This document shows positions 1 to 7,347 of a stretch of DNA of 64,000 nucleotides, in pieces. Position numbers and translations under genes: made by a program. Position 1 is the first letter of the stretch. Each line of letters starts with the position of its first letter. The stretch spans positions 4,054,001 through 4,118,000 of the forward strand of contig NZ_JAUSYV010000001.1 of NCBI RefSeq assembly GCF_030817055.1, given 5' to 3'. Source of the DNA: Bacillus sp. V2I10 (lineage in GTDB: Bacteria > Bacillota > Bacilli > Bacillales > Bacillaceae). The notes beneath the pieces are model-generated. The model had not been told where the DNA came from. It worked only from the letters and a program-made list of their open reading frames with translations, and searched no databases.

Positions 1-73
1 TAATACACGGTAACGAGGCGTTTTAATCTTTGAATGTCATAAATCCGATACCTTCTTTTCTACAACACAACGA

Positions 74-193
74 TTAAACACAGACTATTTCTTCTCCTTT
101 TCTCCGAGTCAGCTCGGCTCTAAGTTCACTTACTTCTTGCTGCAAATCCATCATTTTCGTTTCAATTTCATCTATTTTTCTTTCTAAATTCAT
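74..193 (-). CDS. Small coiled-coil protein, 39 aa, unknown function
   Basis: A short open frame starts with ATG at 193 behind AAGAGGTGG and ends with TAA at 74. The product is almost entirely charged heptad-like sequence (MNLERKIDEIETKMMDLQQE at its start, then EVSELRAEL), so it should form one amphipathic helix or short coiled coil, with a CysVal end. There is no signal peptide and no cofactor motif. It is divergent from ispA and 142 bp from that start. I do not recognise the family; a Spo0E-type phosphatase was considered, but the SQELD motif is absent. The ribosome binding site makes it a credible gene. Confidence 0.5.
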   Translation of the reverse strand: MNLERKIDEIETKMMDLQQEVSELRAELTRRKGEEIVCV

Positions 194-335
194 AAGCCAC
201 CTCTTCTATCTTCCTAAGTTACATTGAATGGCAAACGCATGAAATTGAATAGTTCTCTTGAAATCCACATTCTTTATCATTGATTGTCAACTTTTATCAT
301 ATACCTTAATCATTACAAATAAAGGAGACGGTAAA

Positions 336-1277
336 GTGAAAGGAAAAGTTCGGCTGCTTCCCCATAAATACGGACCTATCGTGAAAAATGTAAATACAAA
401 TTCTGAAGGAGTGGACATGATTCGTGCTCCAAAGCTCTGGGAGCAGGGTATAAAAGGGAAAGGAATTACAATAGCGGTGCTTGATACAGGCTGTGATGTG
501 AATCATCCTGACCTGCGCGCAAATATTGCCGGCGGGCGAAATTTTACGACGGACGATAATGGAAATCCTAACAGACTTACTGACTATCACGGGCACGGCA
601 CGCATGTATCGGGCACCATTGCAGCGGCAAAGTATGTGGGAGTTGCACCTCAGGCGAAAATTCTTGTTGTAAAAGTGCTTGCCGGAGACTCCGGAAGCGG
701 AGAATATGCTTGGATTACAAAGGGCATCTTGTATGCGATTGAACAAAAAGCAGATGTGATTTCCATGTCACTTGGAGGACCTTCAGATCATTCTGAAATG
801 CGAAAGGCAATCAAAAAGGCGGTTGCCAAACAAATCGCAGTTGTTTGCGCTGCTGGCAACGAAGGCGATAATGATAGTAGAACCTCAGAGTTTTCTTATC
901 CCGGATCCTATAATGAGGTCATCTCGGTAGGGTCAGTAGGCTTCGGGAAAATTTCCTCGCCTTTCTCAAACTCTAATAACGAAGTTGATCTTGTAGCGCC
1001 TGGAGAAAGAATCGTCTCTACTATTCCCGGAGGTGAATATGCAGCATTCAGCGGAACCTCGATGTCAACACCTCATGTGGCAGGCGCGATTGCCTTAATC
1101 AAACAGCTTGAACAGCAGGAATTTAACCGAAAATTTACGGAAGCAGAAGTATATGCGCAATTGATCAAGCGGACAATTCCGCACGGCAATCCAAAAACGC
1201 AGGAAGGCAATGGTCTGCTTTACTTGACTGCTCCGGATTTGCTTAGGGAAAGTGCAGCCCGAGAACAAGCTAATTGA
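336..1277 (+). CDS. ispA: Intracellular subtilisin-like serine protease (ISP)
   Basis: This is a cytoplasmic S8 protease that degrades intracellular protein, mainly in stationary phase and sporulation. I chose GTG at 336 because AAAGGAG lies about eight bases upstream; the frame stays open to 258, but that extension has no ribosome binding site. The 313-residue product has no secretion signal. It carries the short N-terminal ISP pro-region with LLPH in place of the usual LIPY-type inhibitory motif, then catalytic Asp50 (DTGCD), His87 (GHGTHV) and Ser242 (GTSMS). Length and order match B. subtilis IspA closely, including the C-terminal GLLYLTAPD block. It is monocistronic and followed by a strong terminator. 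The LLPH variant of the autoinhibitory motif is the only oddity. Confidence 0.93.
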   Translation: MKGKVRLLPHKYGPIVKNVNTNSEGVDMIRAPKLWEQGIKGKGITIAVLDTGCDVNHPDLRANIAGGRNFTTDDNGNPNRLTDYHGHGTHVSGTIAAAKYVGVAPQAKILVVKVLAGDSGSGEYAWITKGILYAIEQKADVISMSLGGPSDHSEMRKAIKKAVAKQIAVVCAAGNEGDNDSRTSEFSYPGSYNEVISVGSVGFGKISSPFSNSNNEVDLVAPGERIVSTIPGGEYAAFSGTSMSTPHVAGAIALIKQLEQQEFNRKFTEAEVYAQLIKRTIPHGNPKTQEGNGLLYLTAPDLLRESAAREQAN

Positions 1278-1287
1278 AGAATAAAAC

Positions 1288-1326
1288 AAAAGCCATCACC
1301 TGTTGAATAGTGATGGCTTTTATTTT
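1288..1326 (+). terminator. Intrinsic terminator after ispA
   Basis: The 12-bp stem AAAAGCCATCAC / GTGATGGCTTTT with a ten-base loop is followed by a T-rich tract, eleven bases past the ispA stop. Confidence 0.9.
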
Positions 1327-1559
1327 ACCTCAGCTGAAAATCTCAAGAGCTGGTCCGTGCTTTTATCGTATATTTCCCCTGAACCGATTTTCCCTTTTAT
1401 TTCGTCTTCAGATTTTTCTTCATAGCTCAAGCCGTCCAAATCAATTGTGCCTTCGCCAGAGCCGCCCTTGTAATCGACCGCAAGTGAATCTGGTTTCTCA
1501 GCCAATTCAATGGTAATTTCTTCACTCGAAGTTACCATGATGATGTCGATTTTCTTCAA
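1320..1559 (-). pseudogene. Probable C-terminal remnant of a DUF4097/LiaG-like protein
   Basis: The open frame of 79 codons contains GSGEGTIDLDGLSYEEKSED and later KIGSGE. This resembles the repetitive beta-strand C terminus of DUF4097 (LiaG/YvqG-type) proteins, which are normally 250-350 residues with an N-terminal membrane anchor. Here the frame opens only after a TAA six codons before the nominal TTG, no ribosome binding site precedes any start, and the terminator of the neighbouring permease gene begins about 50 bp upstream. I therefore read it as the stump of a gene that lost its 5' part. The family call rests on motif resemblance only. Confidence 0.45.
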
Positions 1560-1605
1560 CCACTGTACTTCGTATTAATTGAATAACTCACCAACATGTT
1601 CAGCT

Positions 1606-1654
1606 CAATAAAAAACCCTTGCAGACACCTTAAGTGTATCGGCAAGGGTTTTTA
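1606..1654 (-). terminator. Terminator of the sugar-acid operon
   Basis: The hairpin AAAAACCCTTGC / GCAAGGGTTTTT contains a smaller inner inverted repeat (ACAC/GTGT). It lies just after the permease stop and, read on the minus strand, ends in a T tract. Confidence 0.85.
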
Positions 1655-1675
1655 TTAAAATAGATATAAATCGTA

Positions 1676-3034
1676 TTAAATAAACAAATCCAGCAGTAAA
1701 ACCATAGCAAATGCCGAGAAGGATAAGATTGTTTCCATTACGGTCCACGTTTTTAGAGTTTCTGGTACTGACATGTTAAAGAATTCCTTAATCAGCCAAA
1801 ATCCAGAATCATTTACATGAGAAAGCATAATCGATCCTGCTCCTACTGCCAGTACCAGCAGTTCCGGGCTGACGCCTGGAGTTACCAGAGCAATTGGAGC
1901 AACAATTCCAGCAGCTGTTGTCATAGCAACTGTTGCAGAACCGACCGCAGCGCGGATCAATCCAGCAATTGCAAAGGCTAAAAAGATTGGTGAAAGGCTT
2001 GCACCTGATGCAAATTCTGCAATGGCGTCACCTACACCGCTTGTAACAAGGATTTTATTAAAACCGCCACCTGCTCCGATGAGAAGGACAATTGACGCGA
2101 CAGGGCCAAGACAATCATTCGTAAAATGCAGGATTTGTTCTTTATTATATCCGCGTGCAAATCCAAATGAATAGAATGCAAATACAAGCGCAATCAGCAA
2201 TGCGATGACAGGACTGCCGATAAATTCAACCCAGTATCTAAGCATACTTGTTTCAGGTAAAGTCAAACCGGCTACTGTAGATATAAGCATTAGAATAACA
2301 GGAAGTAAAATGGTAAATAGAGTAATCCCGAATTTAGGAAGTTCTGTGTTTTTAGATTTTGTTAATTGTTCAGCTAATTCTCCAGTAGGTTCAACCTTTA
2401 CTCGTTTTGAAATCCATGAACCGTACAAAGGGCCGGCAACTGCAGCTGCAGGAAGAGCAACAACCAATGACAGCACAATTGTTTTTCCAATATCAGCGCC
2501 AAAAATGCCGACGGCAAGCATCGCTGCAGGGTGCGGAGGTACAAGACTGTGGACTACCGCAAGTCCCGCTACTAGTGAGAGACCTATTTTAAGCAAAGAG
2601 GTTCCTGTATGCTTGGCTATTACAAAAACAAGCGGAATTAATAATACGACACCGACCTGGAAGAAGACAGGAATCCCGCAAATAACAGCCACAACCATCA
2701 TCGCCCAGTGGACATTTTTTTCACCGAAAATATGAATGAGAGTCCGTGCGATCCTTTCAGCACCGCCTGACTCGGCAAGCATTTTCCCAAGCATTGTCCC
2801 AAGTCCTATCACAATCGCGATAAATCCTAATGTACTGCCGACACCGGCTTCAAATGCTTTTAATATTTCGGGAAGCTTCATTCCTGATATAAGCCCCATA
2901 AACACCGCTGAGACAATAAGTGCGATGAACGGGTTGACTTTAAATTTGGCTATTAAAAAAATTAATCCTGCAATTGCGATAACCGCATATAATAGCAAGC
3001 TGGCATTATGACTTAAACCAAATACAGAATCCAT
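1676..3034 (-). CDS. GntP-family sugar-acid permease
   Basis: This is a polytopic membrane transporter of the GntP family, which imports gluconate and related sugar acids by proton symport. The 452-residue product matches the family length of about 450 and is hydrophobic throughout, with twelve or more likely membrane segments and the typical C-terminal GSATVAMTTAAGIV and SHVNDSGFW blocks. ATG at 3034 was chosen because GGGGG lies eight bases upstream; the frame extends to 3136 without a second site. It is the last gene of the operon, 110 bp after the DUF1537 gene, and that gap holds a large inverted repeat. Co-transcription with a DUF1537 kinase and a hydroxyacid dehydrogenase suggests the substrate is a four-carbon or similar aldonic acid rather than gluconate. 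Confidence 0.85.
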   Translation of the reverse strand: MDSVFGLSHNASLLLYAVIAIAGLIFLIAKFKVNPFIALIVSAVFMGLISGMKLPEILKAFEAGVGSTLGFIAIVIGLGTMLGKMLAESGGAERIARTLIHIFGEKNVHWAMMVVAVICGIPVFFQVGVVLLIPLVFVIAKHTGTSLLKIGLSLVAGLAVVHSLVPPHPAAMLAVGIFGADIGKTIVLSLVVALPAAAVAGPLYGSWISKRVKVEPTGELAEQLTKSKNTELPKFGITLFTILLPVILMLISTVAGLTLPETSMLRYWVEFIGSPVIALLIALVFAFYSFGFARGYNKEQILHFTNDCLGPVASIVLLIGAGGGFNKILVTSGVGDAIAEFASGASLSPIFLAFAIAGLIRAAVGSATVAMTTAAGIVAPIALVTPGVSPELLVLAVGAGSIMLSHVNDSGFWLIKEFFNMSVPETLKTWTVMETILSFSAFAMVLLLDLFI

Positions 3035-3088
3035 TGTTAATCCCCCTTTAAGCTCAATGTTTTTATAGAAGTAACCGTTTTCATTCAT

Positions 3089-3126
3089 TGTCTGACCTAA
3101 GGCATGTAAACACCTGAGGTCAGACA
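3089..3126. repeat. 10-bp perfect inverted repeat between kinase and permease genes
   Basis: TGTCTGACCT and AGGTCAGACA are perfect complements separated by 18 bases, within the 110-bp intercistronic gap. The hairpin has no T tract, so it is more likely an mRNA processing or stability element, an operator or a dispersed repeat than a terminator. The same ten bases AGGTCAGACA recur at 31422-31431 upstream of nupC. Confidence 0.7.
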
Positions 3127-3144
3127 GTACGTTCAAAATACAGC

Positions 3145-4569
3145 CTAGTTCAACAGTTCAACAACTTCCCTTAATGAAGTTTTGCTGCCTACATTTCCCG
3201 GAAACACGACATATGGCATTCCCGGAAATTTACTTTCACTCCCGGTCTTCCAGACAGGAATTCCAGGCTGAATTTGGCCGGCTACTACAGCTCTTTTTAC
3301 TTCAAGACCATTGGTGCCTACATCGCTTGATGTAATACCGCCTTTTGCTATAAGATAGTTAGGTCTAATCTTTAATTGCTTGACGATACTCGTGACGGCT
3401 TCCGAGATTTTAACAGAAAGCTTTAATTCTTCTTCCTTTCTTTCTTCCCCAAGATCAAGCCGTTCTCTTCGTGTATAAACAGCCACAGTTTCACCTGAAT
3501 TCAAAAGGTTTTCACATGTCTCTATGACTCTGCTGATTTCTGAACGGAACTTTTCTGGATCTAATACAAGATGGCAGTCAAATTCGATGAACTTGATAGA
3601 ATCTGCCTTTCTCAGTTCAGCAAGCTGGTCAGTTGTTTTTTGCACATGGGAACCAATAATAATTAATCCCCCATTACCTGACTCTTCTATAATAAGTTCT
3701 TCTTTTGTTAGAAGCCCTTTATCCCTTATGCCGCCAATAACTTTAGTAAAGGCTGCAGCACTTCGGAACATAAAGTTTTTCCCTGCTCTCATAGCATCAA
3801 TTAATGCTATGGCAAATATTTTCACATCGACATAATCGACTGCATTCACAATAACCTTGTTAAAGTCCTGAACTGAAAGCAGCTGATTTTTGATTGTTTC
3901 AATATCAAGTGCCCTTAAGCTTTCCAATGAAATATAGACAGCCGATTCAGCCTTGAATTCTCCATATGATTTTTCCTCAGCCCACTTGCCTAAATGTGAA
4001 TGGGTATATCCAAATGTCCTGTCCTTGGCGAATTCAGTTTCACCAGCTGGAATCAGCTCCTCGTTGTCCTCTACATAGTGAACATTGTCGATTGTGAAGC
4101 GGCCGCCTTCCTTAAAGAAGGGGATAATCACTTCTCCGTCAAAACGCGAGGCAGAGGCGGATTCAGTCGTGTCCTTCAATACCTTTGTTTCTAATGGATA
4201 ATGCCCCCTAAGAGTTGAGTCACCGCGGCTGACAATCATATATTCCTGATTATGTTTCTTTGCAGCTGCCATGATATTTAAGGCTATTTCTTTATGAGCC
4301 TTTTCCGTTTCCTCTGCTGTAAAACCCCTAGAATTCGTTAATAGAAAAAACATAGAATTTGTTTCCTTGAATCCTCTTTCAATACTTTCTATTGACCAGT
4401 CTGTGTAGACCGATACCCCGTGAACAGTCTGAACTCCAGTAGGATCATCATCCAGAACGATAATTTTTTTATTCAGCACAAGCAGCCGTGCATCCAGCAT
4501 CTTTGTGACAGCACTTTCGTTTACTTCTGGAATTTTTTGAAAAACAGCTTTACTTATTCTCTTGCTCAT
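3145..4569 (-). CDS. DUF1537 four-carbon acid sugar kinase-type protein
   Basis: Members of this family phosphorylate C4 sugar acids, for example 3-oxo-tetronate 4-kinase (OtnK) and D-threonate 4-kinase (DtnK), using ATP. The product has 474 residues, slightly longer than the usual 420-470. An N-terminal DDDPTGVQTVHG block matches the substrate-binding region, and the C-terminal AKGGITSSDVGTNGL and PGNVG blocks match the nucleotide-binding domain. The ATG at 4569 has AAGGGG upstream and starts four bases after the dehydrogenase stop, which indicates translational coupling. Neighbours are a GarR-like dehydrogenase and a GntP permease. No OtnC aldolase, OtnI isomerase or PdxA2 dehydrogenase is present in the cluster, so the exact substrate is open. 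Confidence 0.85.
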   Translation of the reverse strand: MSKRISKAVFQKIPEVNESAVTKMLDARLLVLNKKIIVLDDDPTGVQTVHGVSVYTDWSIESIERGFKETNSMFFLLTNSRGFTAEETEKAHKEIALNIMAAAKKHNQEYMIVSRGDSTLRGHYPLETKVLKDTTESASASRFDGEVIIPFFKEGGRFTIDNVHYVEDNEELIPAGETEFAKDRTFGYTHSHLGKWAEEKSYGEFKAESAVYISLESLRALDIETIKNQLLSVQDFNKVIVNAVDYVDVKIFAIALIDAMRAGKNFMFRSAAAFTKVIGGIRDKGLLTKEELIIEESGNGGLIIIGSHVQKTTDQLAELRKADSIKFIEFDCHLVLDPEKFRSEISRVIETCENLLNSGETVAVYTRRERLDLGEERKEEELKLSVKISEAVTSIVKQLKIRPNYLIAKGGITSSDVGTNGLEVKRAVVAGQIQPGIPVWKTGSESKFPGMPYVVFPGNVGSKTSLREVVELLN

Positions 4570-4573
4570 CCTA

Positions 4574-5464
4574 TCAGCCCCTTACTTCGACATTTGCGAG
4601 TTTTTCAAAATATTGAACAATGCCTCCGTGATCCTCCGCTGCTTTTCCATCGACCTTCAAAGTGTGAAATATTTCTAATAATTGACTGGACAGCGGCATT
4701 GGTACACCAATTTGGTGTGCTGTCTCCATCACATTTGTCATATCTTTTAAGTTGATGTCAATTCTTCCTCCAGCTGCGAAATTTCGTTTCAGGATTAATG
4801 GAACTTTAGCATCAAGTACAGCACTTCCGGCAAGTCCGCCTCTGATTGCCTGATACATTCTTTCAACGTCAATACCAGCTTTCGCCGCAAGCACCAAGGC
4901 TTCAGACATGGCTGCAATATTTAAATTAACGATAACTTGATTAGCTAATTTCGCCGTGGTTCCGCTTCCATTTCCGCCTACTAATGTCACTTCAGAGCCC
5001 ATTGCATATAGAACATCCTTCACCTTTTCAAAAATCTCTTCCTTACCTCCAGCCATAATGGCTAAAGTTCCATCTATTGCTTTAGGTTCTCCTCCGCTTA
5101 CGGGGGCATCCAGCATTTCAACACCTTTTTCTGCTGCTGCCTCTGCAAGCTCTTTTGATATTACAGGTGAAATTGAACTCATATCTATAATCACAGTACC
5201 TGAATTCGCTCCGCTCAAAACACCATTTTCCCCCAAAACCACTTGTTGGACATGCTGAGAAGCAGGAAGCATTGTAATAATGATTTCACAGCTTTCACTC
5301 ATTTTTTTTGGAGATTCAGCACTAGTGGCACCTGACTGTACTAATGCTTGCACCGCATCCTTGTTAATGTCGTTAACTGTGACTGAATACCCTTTTGATA
5401 ATAGATTTAATGCCATAGGTTTTCCCATAATGCCCAACCCGATGAAACCGATATTTTTCAACAT
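4574..5464 (-). CDS. garR: 2-hydroxy-3-oxopropionate reductase / L-threonate dehydrogenase-like
   Basis: This is a 3-hydroxyisobutyrate-dehydrogenase-family NAD(P)-dependent enzyme of 296 residues. The N terminus has the Rossmann motif GFIGLGIMG, followed by DAPVSGGEPKAIDGTL and the catalytic-lysine region TTAKLANQVIV. Wording in the C-terminal half (YQAIRGGLAGSAVLDAKVP) is very close to E. coli GarR, which reduces tartronate semialdehyde to D-glycerate. L-threonate dehydrogenases (LtnD) in DUF1537 operons belong to the same superfamily, so the operon setting leaves that alternative open. ATG at 5464 is preceded by AGGAGG; the frame extends nine codons further without a site. It is the first gene of the operon and divergent from the GntR-type regulator. 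Confidence 0.8.
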   Translation of the reverse strand: MLKNIGFIGLGIMGKPMALNLLSKGYSVTVNDINKDAVQALVQSGATSAESPKKMSESCEIIITMLPASQHVQQVVLGENGVLSGANSGTVIIDMSSISPVISKELAEAAAEKGVEMLDAPVSGGEPKAIDGTLAIMAGGKEEIFEKVKDVLYAMGSEVTLVGGNGSGTTAKLANQVIVNLNIAAMSEALVLAAKAGIDVERMYQAIRGGLAGSAVLDAKVPLILKRNFAAGGRIDINLKDMTNVMETAHQIGVPMPLSSQLLEIFHTLKVDGKAAEDHGGIVQYFEKLANVEVRG

Positions 5465-5550
5465 CCTATTTCCTCCTATTCTACTAATCACTTATTATTT
5501 GGTTTTAAAAATCAAAATCTGAATACGCTTACAATTTCCTCTTAAAGTGA

Positions 5551-5580
5551 TTGTATACCATTAAATTAATTTTGTATACA
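5551..5580. promoter_or_regulatory. Likely FCD-GntR operator pair
   Basis: GTATAC occurs at 5553-5558 and 5574-5579, each within TTGTATACC or TTGTATACA, with centres 21 bp apart, or two helical turns. A partial copy, CGTATCC, follows at 5594-5600. FadR/VanR-type GntR proteins commonly bind sites with a TNGTATACNA-like core. The pair lies between the divergent operon and its regulator, so it probably controls both promoters. Confidence 0.6.
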
Positions 5581-5690
5581 TTTTTTTAATTTTCGTATCC
5601 ATTATTGATTAAATTGTTTAGCTTATACATTTATTCATCATTTTTTGTTACTATAATTGATAATTGGTTTTTGAATTAGGAGTGAACGCT

Positions 5691-6341
5691 ATGAGTAAAA
5701 ACAAAGGAAAATCTCGACCTGCTTACCATCAAACATATGAAGTGATTCGTGACAGGATTTTAAATGGGGATATTCCGGGAGGAACGAAAATTGTAGAAGA
5801 AAAGCTCGCAGCCGAACTAGGCTACAGCCGTACTCCTATCAGAGAATCTCTTCGCCAGCTGGGATATGAGGGTCTTATTGTAAATAAAAAGGTTGTCCAG
5901 CCTGCTGAGAAGGATTTGCGTGATTTATTCCAAGTGCGCATTCTTTTAGAAGGGTTTTCCGCTCGGTCCGCTGCAACATATTTGCCTGAGGAAGATTTAA
6001 TTTCCCTATCTGAATGCATTAAAATTGGAAGAGAAGGAACGACAGATGAAATCATGTCTGCCAATGAACGTTTTCATGAAATTATCGTTCATTCCACTGG
6101 CAACTCTATGATGATTGATACCATCAACAGAATGCAGTCAATTATTTATCTATTCCGCAAGACAGTGGTTCTTTACAGCCGCCCTCGTTTAATCGATGAA
6201 CACGAAGAAATTTATGAAGCAATAAAATCAAGAGACGGGCAGGAAGCCGAGAGCCTGATGAAGAATCATCTTCAATCAGATCTGGACTTTTGTTTACATA
6301 TTCTTAGCTATAATCAAAATGAAAAAAAAGGAAGCAAATGA
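5691..6341 (+). CDS. GntR-family (FCD domain) transcriptional regulator
   Basis: The 216-residue protein has an N-terminal winged helix with the GntR signature (YEVIRDRILNGDIPGG, then EEKLAAELGYSRTPIRESLR). An all-helical FCD effector domain follows, with metal-ligand-like residues in the ERFHEIIVHSTGN segment and a late His (MKNHLQSD). ATG at 5691 was chosen for AGGAG upstream. It is transcribed away from the dehydrogenase-kinase-permease operon across a 226-bp gap that carries the GTATAC pair. It is most likely the local repressor, released by the sugar acid or a pathway intermediate. A possible -10 (TATAAT) lies at 5652-5657. Confidence 0.85.
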   Translation: MSKNKGKSRPAYHQTYEVIRDRILNGDIPGGTKIVEEKLAAELGYSRTPIRESLRQLGYEGLIVNKKVVQPAEKDLRDLFQVRILLEGFSARSAATYLPEEDLISLSECIKIGREGTTDEIMSANERFHEIIVHSTGNSMMIDTINRMQSIIYLFRKTVVLYSRPRLIDEHEEIYEAIKSRDGQEAESLMKNHLQSDLDFCLHILSYNQNEKKGSK

Positions 6342-6374
6342 GTGTTTTATTTACATCTCATTTGCTTCCTTTTT
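6326..6374 (+). terminator. Terminator overlapping the GntR stop codon
   Basis: The stem GGAAGCAAATGAG / CTCATTTGCTTCC starts inside the last codons of the regulator gene and is followed by TTTTT. Confidence 0.9.
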
Positions 6375-6420
6375 AAACGATTACATATTCATTCAAGGAT
6401 AATAAGTTCCTGCAAACAGC

Positions 6421-6448
6421 AAAAAACCCCGGTCACCCCCGAGGTTTC
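6421..6448 (-). terminator. Terminator of the winged-helix gene
   Basis: Read on the minus strand, ACCTCGG / CCGGGGT forms a compact GC-rich hairpin followed by six T residues. Confidence 0.8.
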
Positions 6449-6456
6449 TCATCCGT

Positions 6457-6837
6457 CTATTTGGATAACAGCTGCAGAATCATCTCAGCATCTTTTTCTC
6501 TCACATTCATTTCATCTGCAAGCTTCGCAGGATTGTCGGCAAGCGACGGACTTTTTTTTAGGGCAGCAAGCGCCTGATAGCAAAGACAGATCGGTGTTTT
6601 TTCAATGCGGGTGCTGATAATTCTGCATACCCCGCTCTTCTTCGTCTGAATAGCCCCGAACTGCTCGAGCTGATCGAGCTTCTGAAGGGCAGATCGCTTT
6701 GAAACGCCTAGCTCATCTGAGAGCTCGCTGATTTGATAGTTCACATTTCCATCCGCATCCCGTTTGACAAGCAAATAGCCTAATAGTTTTGAATATAACC
6801 TTGATAGATTTACTAATGCTCTGTCATTTATGTTCAT
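6457..6837 (-). CDS. Winged-helix DNA-binding protein, 126 aa
   Basis: The N-terminal two thirds look like a small MarR- or DeoR-like helix-turn-helix: ISELSDELGVSKRSALQKLD is a good recognition unit, followed by a wing-like stretch (QTKKSGVCRIIST). The C terminus is helical with two cysteines (CLCYQAL) and a Leu-rich end. It stands alone, with its own terminator and no metabolic partner nearby, so the regulon cannot be guessed. A Cys-X-Cys redox or metal sensor is possible but unsupported. No close named homologue is recognised. Confidence 0.6.
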   Translation of the reverse strand: MNINDRALVNLSRLYSKLLGYLLVKRDADGNVNYQISELSDELGVSKRSALQKLDQLEQFGAIQTKKSGVCRIISTRIEKTPICLCYQALAALKKSPSLADNPAKLADEMNVREKDAEMILQLLSK

Positions 6838-6954
6838 ATACCTGCCACCTAATCCAATCTGTTACAAATAAGTATACATATTGTCTTAGGCGAATGTTTC
6901 ATATCATCGTTTTGTAATATAGTTTTCATTGTTTTGTTATAAATTTGTGAGTTT

Positions 6955-7176
6955 TTAGGAGGTTATACCCCGTTTTTTGTCAATATCCAGCATTTTATCA
7001 GAGTAACCGAACAACCAGGTGAGGACAAATGCGTCCACAACGCCCAGCAGATTCACTGCGATATACATAAGGATCTGGCCAATTAGATAAATTTAAGAGT
7101 ACCGGGAATGACGGTAATTGCCATTCCTGTTGCCTTGAGTCCTGCAAGTGAAGCTGCAAAGGCCCCTGCTCCCCCT
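6955..7176 (-). pseudogene. Relic of a PTS sugar permease IIC C terminus
   Basis: Read on the minus strand, two blocks of a PTS glucose/sucrose-superfamily IIC C terminus are recognisable. The first (AGAFAASLAGLKATGMAI) ends at an in-frame TAA. The second (LLGVVDAFVLTWLFGYSDKM, ending KKRGITS) lies in another frame. FVLTWLFGY is typical of the last membrane helix of TreP/ScrA-type transporters. The stop, the frameshift and the absence of the first 400 or so residues show that this is dead sequence. It probably marks the site of a lost trehalose or sucrose PTS locus. Confidence 0.65.
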
Positions 7177-7264
7177 CAATCATTCAGACTTACTTGTAAT
7201 TTCCATAAAAGTATAATCATAAAACAAAAAGAGCAGAAATTTCAGTTAAATCTGAAAATAATGA

Positions 7265-7328
7265 TTGAAGAAAACCAAACATGAGTTATAATTTAATGAA
7301 TAAAAGCATAAAAGCGTAAAAGCATAAT
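7265..7328 (+). promoter_or_regulatory. Promoter of the ABC importer operon with triple 8-bp repeat
   Basis: TTGAAG (7265-7270) and TATAAT (7287-7292) are 16 bp apart. Just downstream, the unit AAAGC(A/G)TA occurs three times in a row (about 7303-7328) before the ribosome binding site. No T-box or other long leader fits in the roughly 50-base 5' UTR. Confidence 0.55.
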
Positions 7329-7347
7329 AAAAAACGGGGGTATTACA

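Noticed and set aside
74..193. Spo0E-like phosphatase reading of the 39-aa coiled-coil protein
   Set aside because: Length and helix fit, but the SQELD signature is missing.
2205..2735. A 176-codon frame antisense to the GntP permease gene
   Set aside because: It is an opposite-strand shadow of a strongly supported membrane protein gene, with no binding site.
7200..7347. Search for a T-box or other riboswitch before the TrpXYZ-like operon
   Set aside because: The promoter lies too close to the start codon, and no specifier or antiterminator sequence is present.
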